A DNA stretch of 15,050 nucleotides from CAKSXP01 sp964609305 (GTDB taxonomy: Bacteria; Bacillota; Clostridia; Oscillospirales; Oscillospiraceae). Every line of letters begins with the position of its first letter. Positions within the stretch are counted from its first letter, which is position 1. Both the position numbers and the translations under genes were made by a program. Below are positions 14,621 to 15,050 of this stretch, one piece after another. The notes beneath the pieces are model-generated. The model searched no databases. It was given only the letters and a program-made list of their open reading frames with translations, and was not told the DNA's origin. The stretch lies in contig CAZSRK010000054.1 in assembly GCA_964609305.1 (NCBI GenBank), positions 1 to 15,050 of the forward strand, written 5' to 3'.

Positions 14621-14781
14621 GAGTTGATATGGAGCTTGCGAGGACGTCGTCCCCCTTGAGAATCCCCCTCCTGATGGAGAAGCAGTTGCCTCGGGTCTTA
14701 GTGCAAATTCTATACCTCGTACTTCTAATACCGCTGCCGCTAACAGAAAAAATGGTTTAGCGGGTAAAAACAAACCGGATA

Positions 14782-15050
14782 TTTATCTTCAGCAAAGCGA
14801 TCTCCGCGCGTAGCGGGAGCAGCGCGGTTGTTCATACGTACAGATCTGTACTTGCCATTTCGCCCCGGAAACTGCTGCTGCAATTTTCAGATGTTCCCGT
14901 TTATCCCTTAGGAGGGGGTTTCCAAAGGGGGACTTTCGCAAGCCGTCCCCCTTTGGTTTGCTTCTTTTGGGTACTTTTCTTTCAAACAAAGAAAAGTACC
15001 TCCCCGAAGGGTAACAAGCTTCGTTAAGCAAACGCTTAATATAAAAGAAA
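14782..15050 (-). repeat. Right arm of the large inverted repeat (runs off the window)
   Basis: This is the reverse complement of 14029-14296, matching right up to the last base of the window, so its outer end is not seen. It contains mirror copies of both arm hairpins (14922-14956 and 14970-15000). A difference from the left arm gives a perfect 14-base palindrome GTACAGATCTGTAC at 14838-14851, where the left arm has one changed base. About 97% rather than full identity speaks against a simple assembly fold-back. Confidence 0.9.

Larger units (their letters stand above)
14377..14676 (+). repeat. Diverged inner copy of the same composite repeat
   Basis: The order of motifs repeats that of the outer arm in a different sequence subtype: ACGAAACTTGTT (14377-14388), an 11-bp hairpin ACTTTTCTTGC/GCAAGAAAAGT (14404-14429), AACCAAAAGAA, then CTCAAGGGG/TTCAAGGGG as a 9-base tandem duplication (14445-14462), TACGACGTC, and, 171 bases on, GACGTCGT + CCCCCTTGAG (14643-14660) and CCCCCTCC. 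In the outer arm the matching G-run/C-run hairpin has an 11-base loop; here the loop is expanded and contains two further hairpins. The boundaries are approximate. Confidence 0.7.

Noticed and set aside
14489..14773. A 94-codon minus-strand frame in the inner repeat element
   Set aside because: It needs a TTG start with no clear Shine-Dalgarno, crosses three hairpin or inverted-repeat strands, and has no recognisable domain.
14789..15031. An 80-codon minus-strand frame in the right arm
   Set aside because: Mirror image of the false frame in the left arm, frame-shifted away from it after the single-base indel between the arms.
14029..15050. CRISPR array or integron attC cluster
   Set aside because: Repeats are two inverted long arms plus a diverged copy, not short direct repeats with regular spacers, and no cas or integrase gene is present.
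14029..15050. Assembly fold-back or chimera artefact
   Set aside because: The arms differ by about seven substitutions and one indel and flank non-symmetrical sequence, which a simple fold-back would not produce; long reads would still settle it.
1..15050. tRNA, rRNA or known riboswitch
   Set aside because: I saw no cloverleaf with the usual T-loop and D-loop boxes, no rRNA signature and no familiar riboswitch core in the intergenic regions.

Overview
The window looks like a chromosomal piece of an anaerobic gut-type member of class Clostridia, most likely Oscillospirales (Oscillospiraceae/Ruminococcaceae). That placement is inferred from the GC-rich Firmicutes-style genes, the paired GlgC/GlgD ADP-glucose pyrophosphorylase subunits, the prs-pth pair, the half-size chromate transporter pair and a copper-amine-oxidase-like surface protein. 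No rRNA or tRNA gene is visible to fix the taxonomy.

Layout. Positions 1-39 hold a plus-strand terminator that belongs to something left of the window. Positions 52-4348 are a minus-strand group read right to left: prfB (release factor 2), a secreted CapA-family phosphoesterase-like protein, and a FadH-type flavin/iron-sulfur enoate or dienoyl-CoA reductase. Divergent promoters lie in the 4349-4571 gap. To the right, on the plus strand, come prs (PRPP synthetase) and pth (peptidyl-tRNA hydrolase), closed by a clear rho-independent terminator at 6139-6176.

Positions 6261-14011 form a tightly packed seven-gene plus-strand run: glgC, glgD, glgP, a secreted protein with copper-amine-oxidase-like repeats and a degenerate polysaccharide-deacetylase-like domain, a one-domain GlmU-like nucleotidyltransferase, and two half-size chromate-transporter proteins. 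Gaps are from -4 to 34 bases, so one transcript is likely. glgC/glgD would make ADP-glucose and glgP would degrade glycogen to glucose-1-phosphate. Glycogen synthase and branching enzyme are not in the window.

Positions 14012-15050 have no believable protein gene. They hold a large nested palindrome. Two arms of about 268 bases, about 97% identical and in opposite orientation, flank 485 bases that contain a diverged relative of the same repeat with its own inverted repeat and several hairpins. The right arm runs off the window. This is the least conventional part of the sequence and the main object for follow-up.

The other notable points are a prfB without the usual programmed frameshift, the catalytically dead-looking deacetylase domain on the secreted protein, and the free-standing GlmU-type domain located away from prs.
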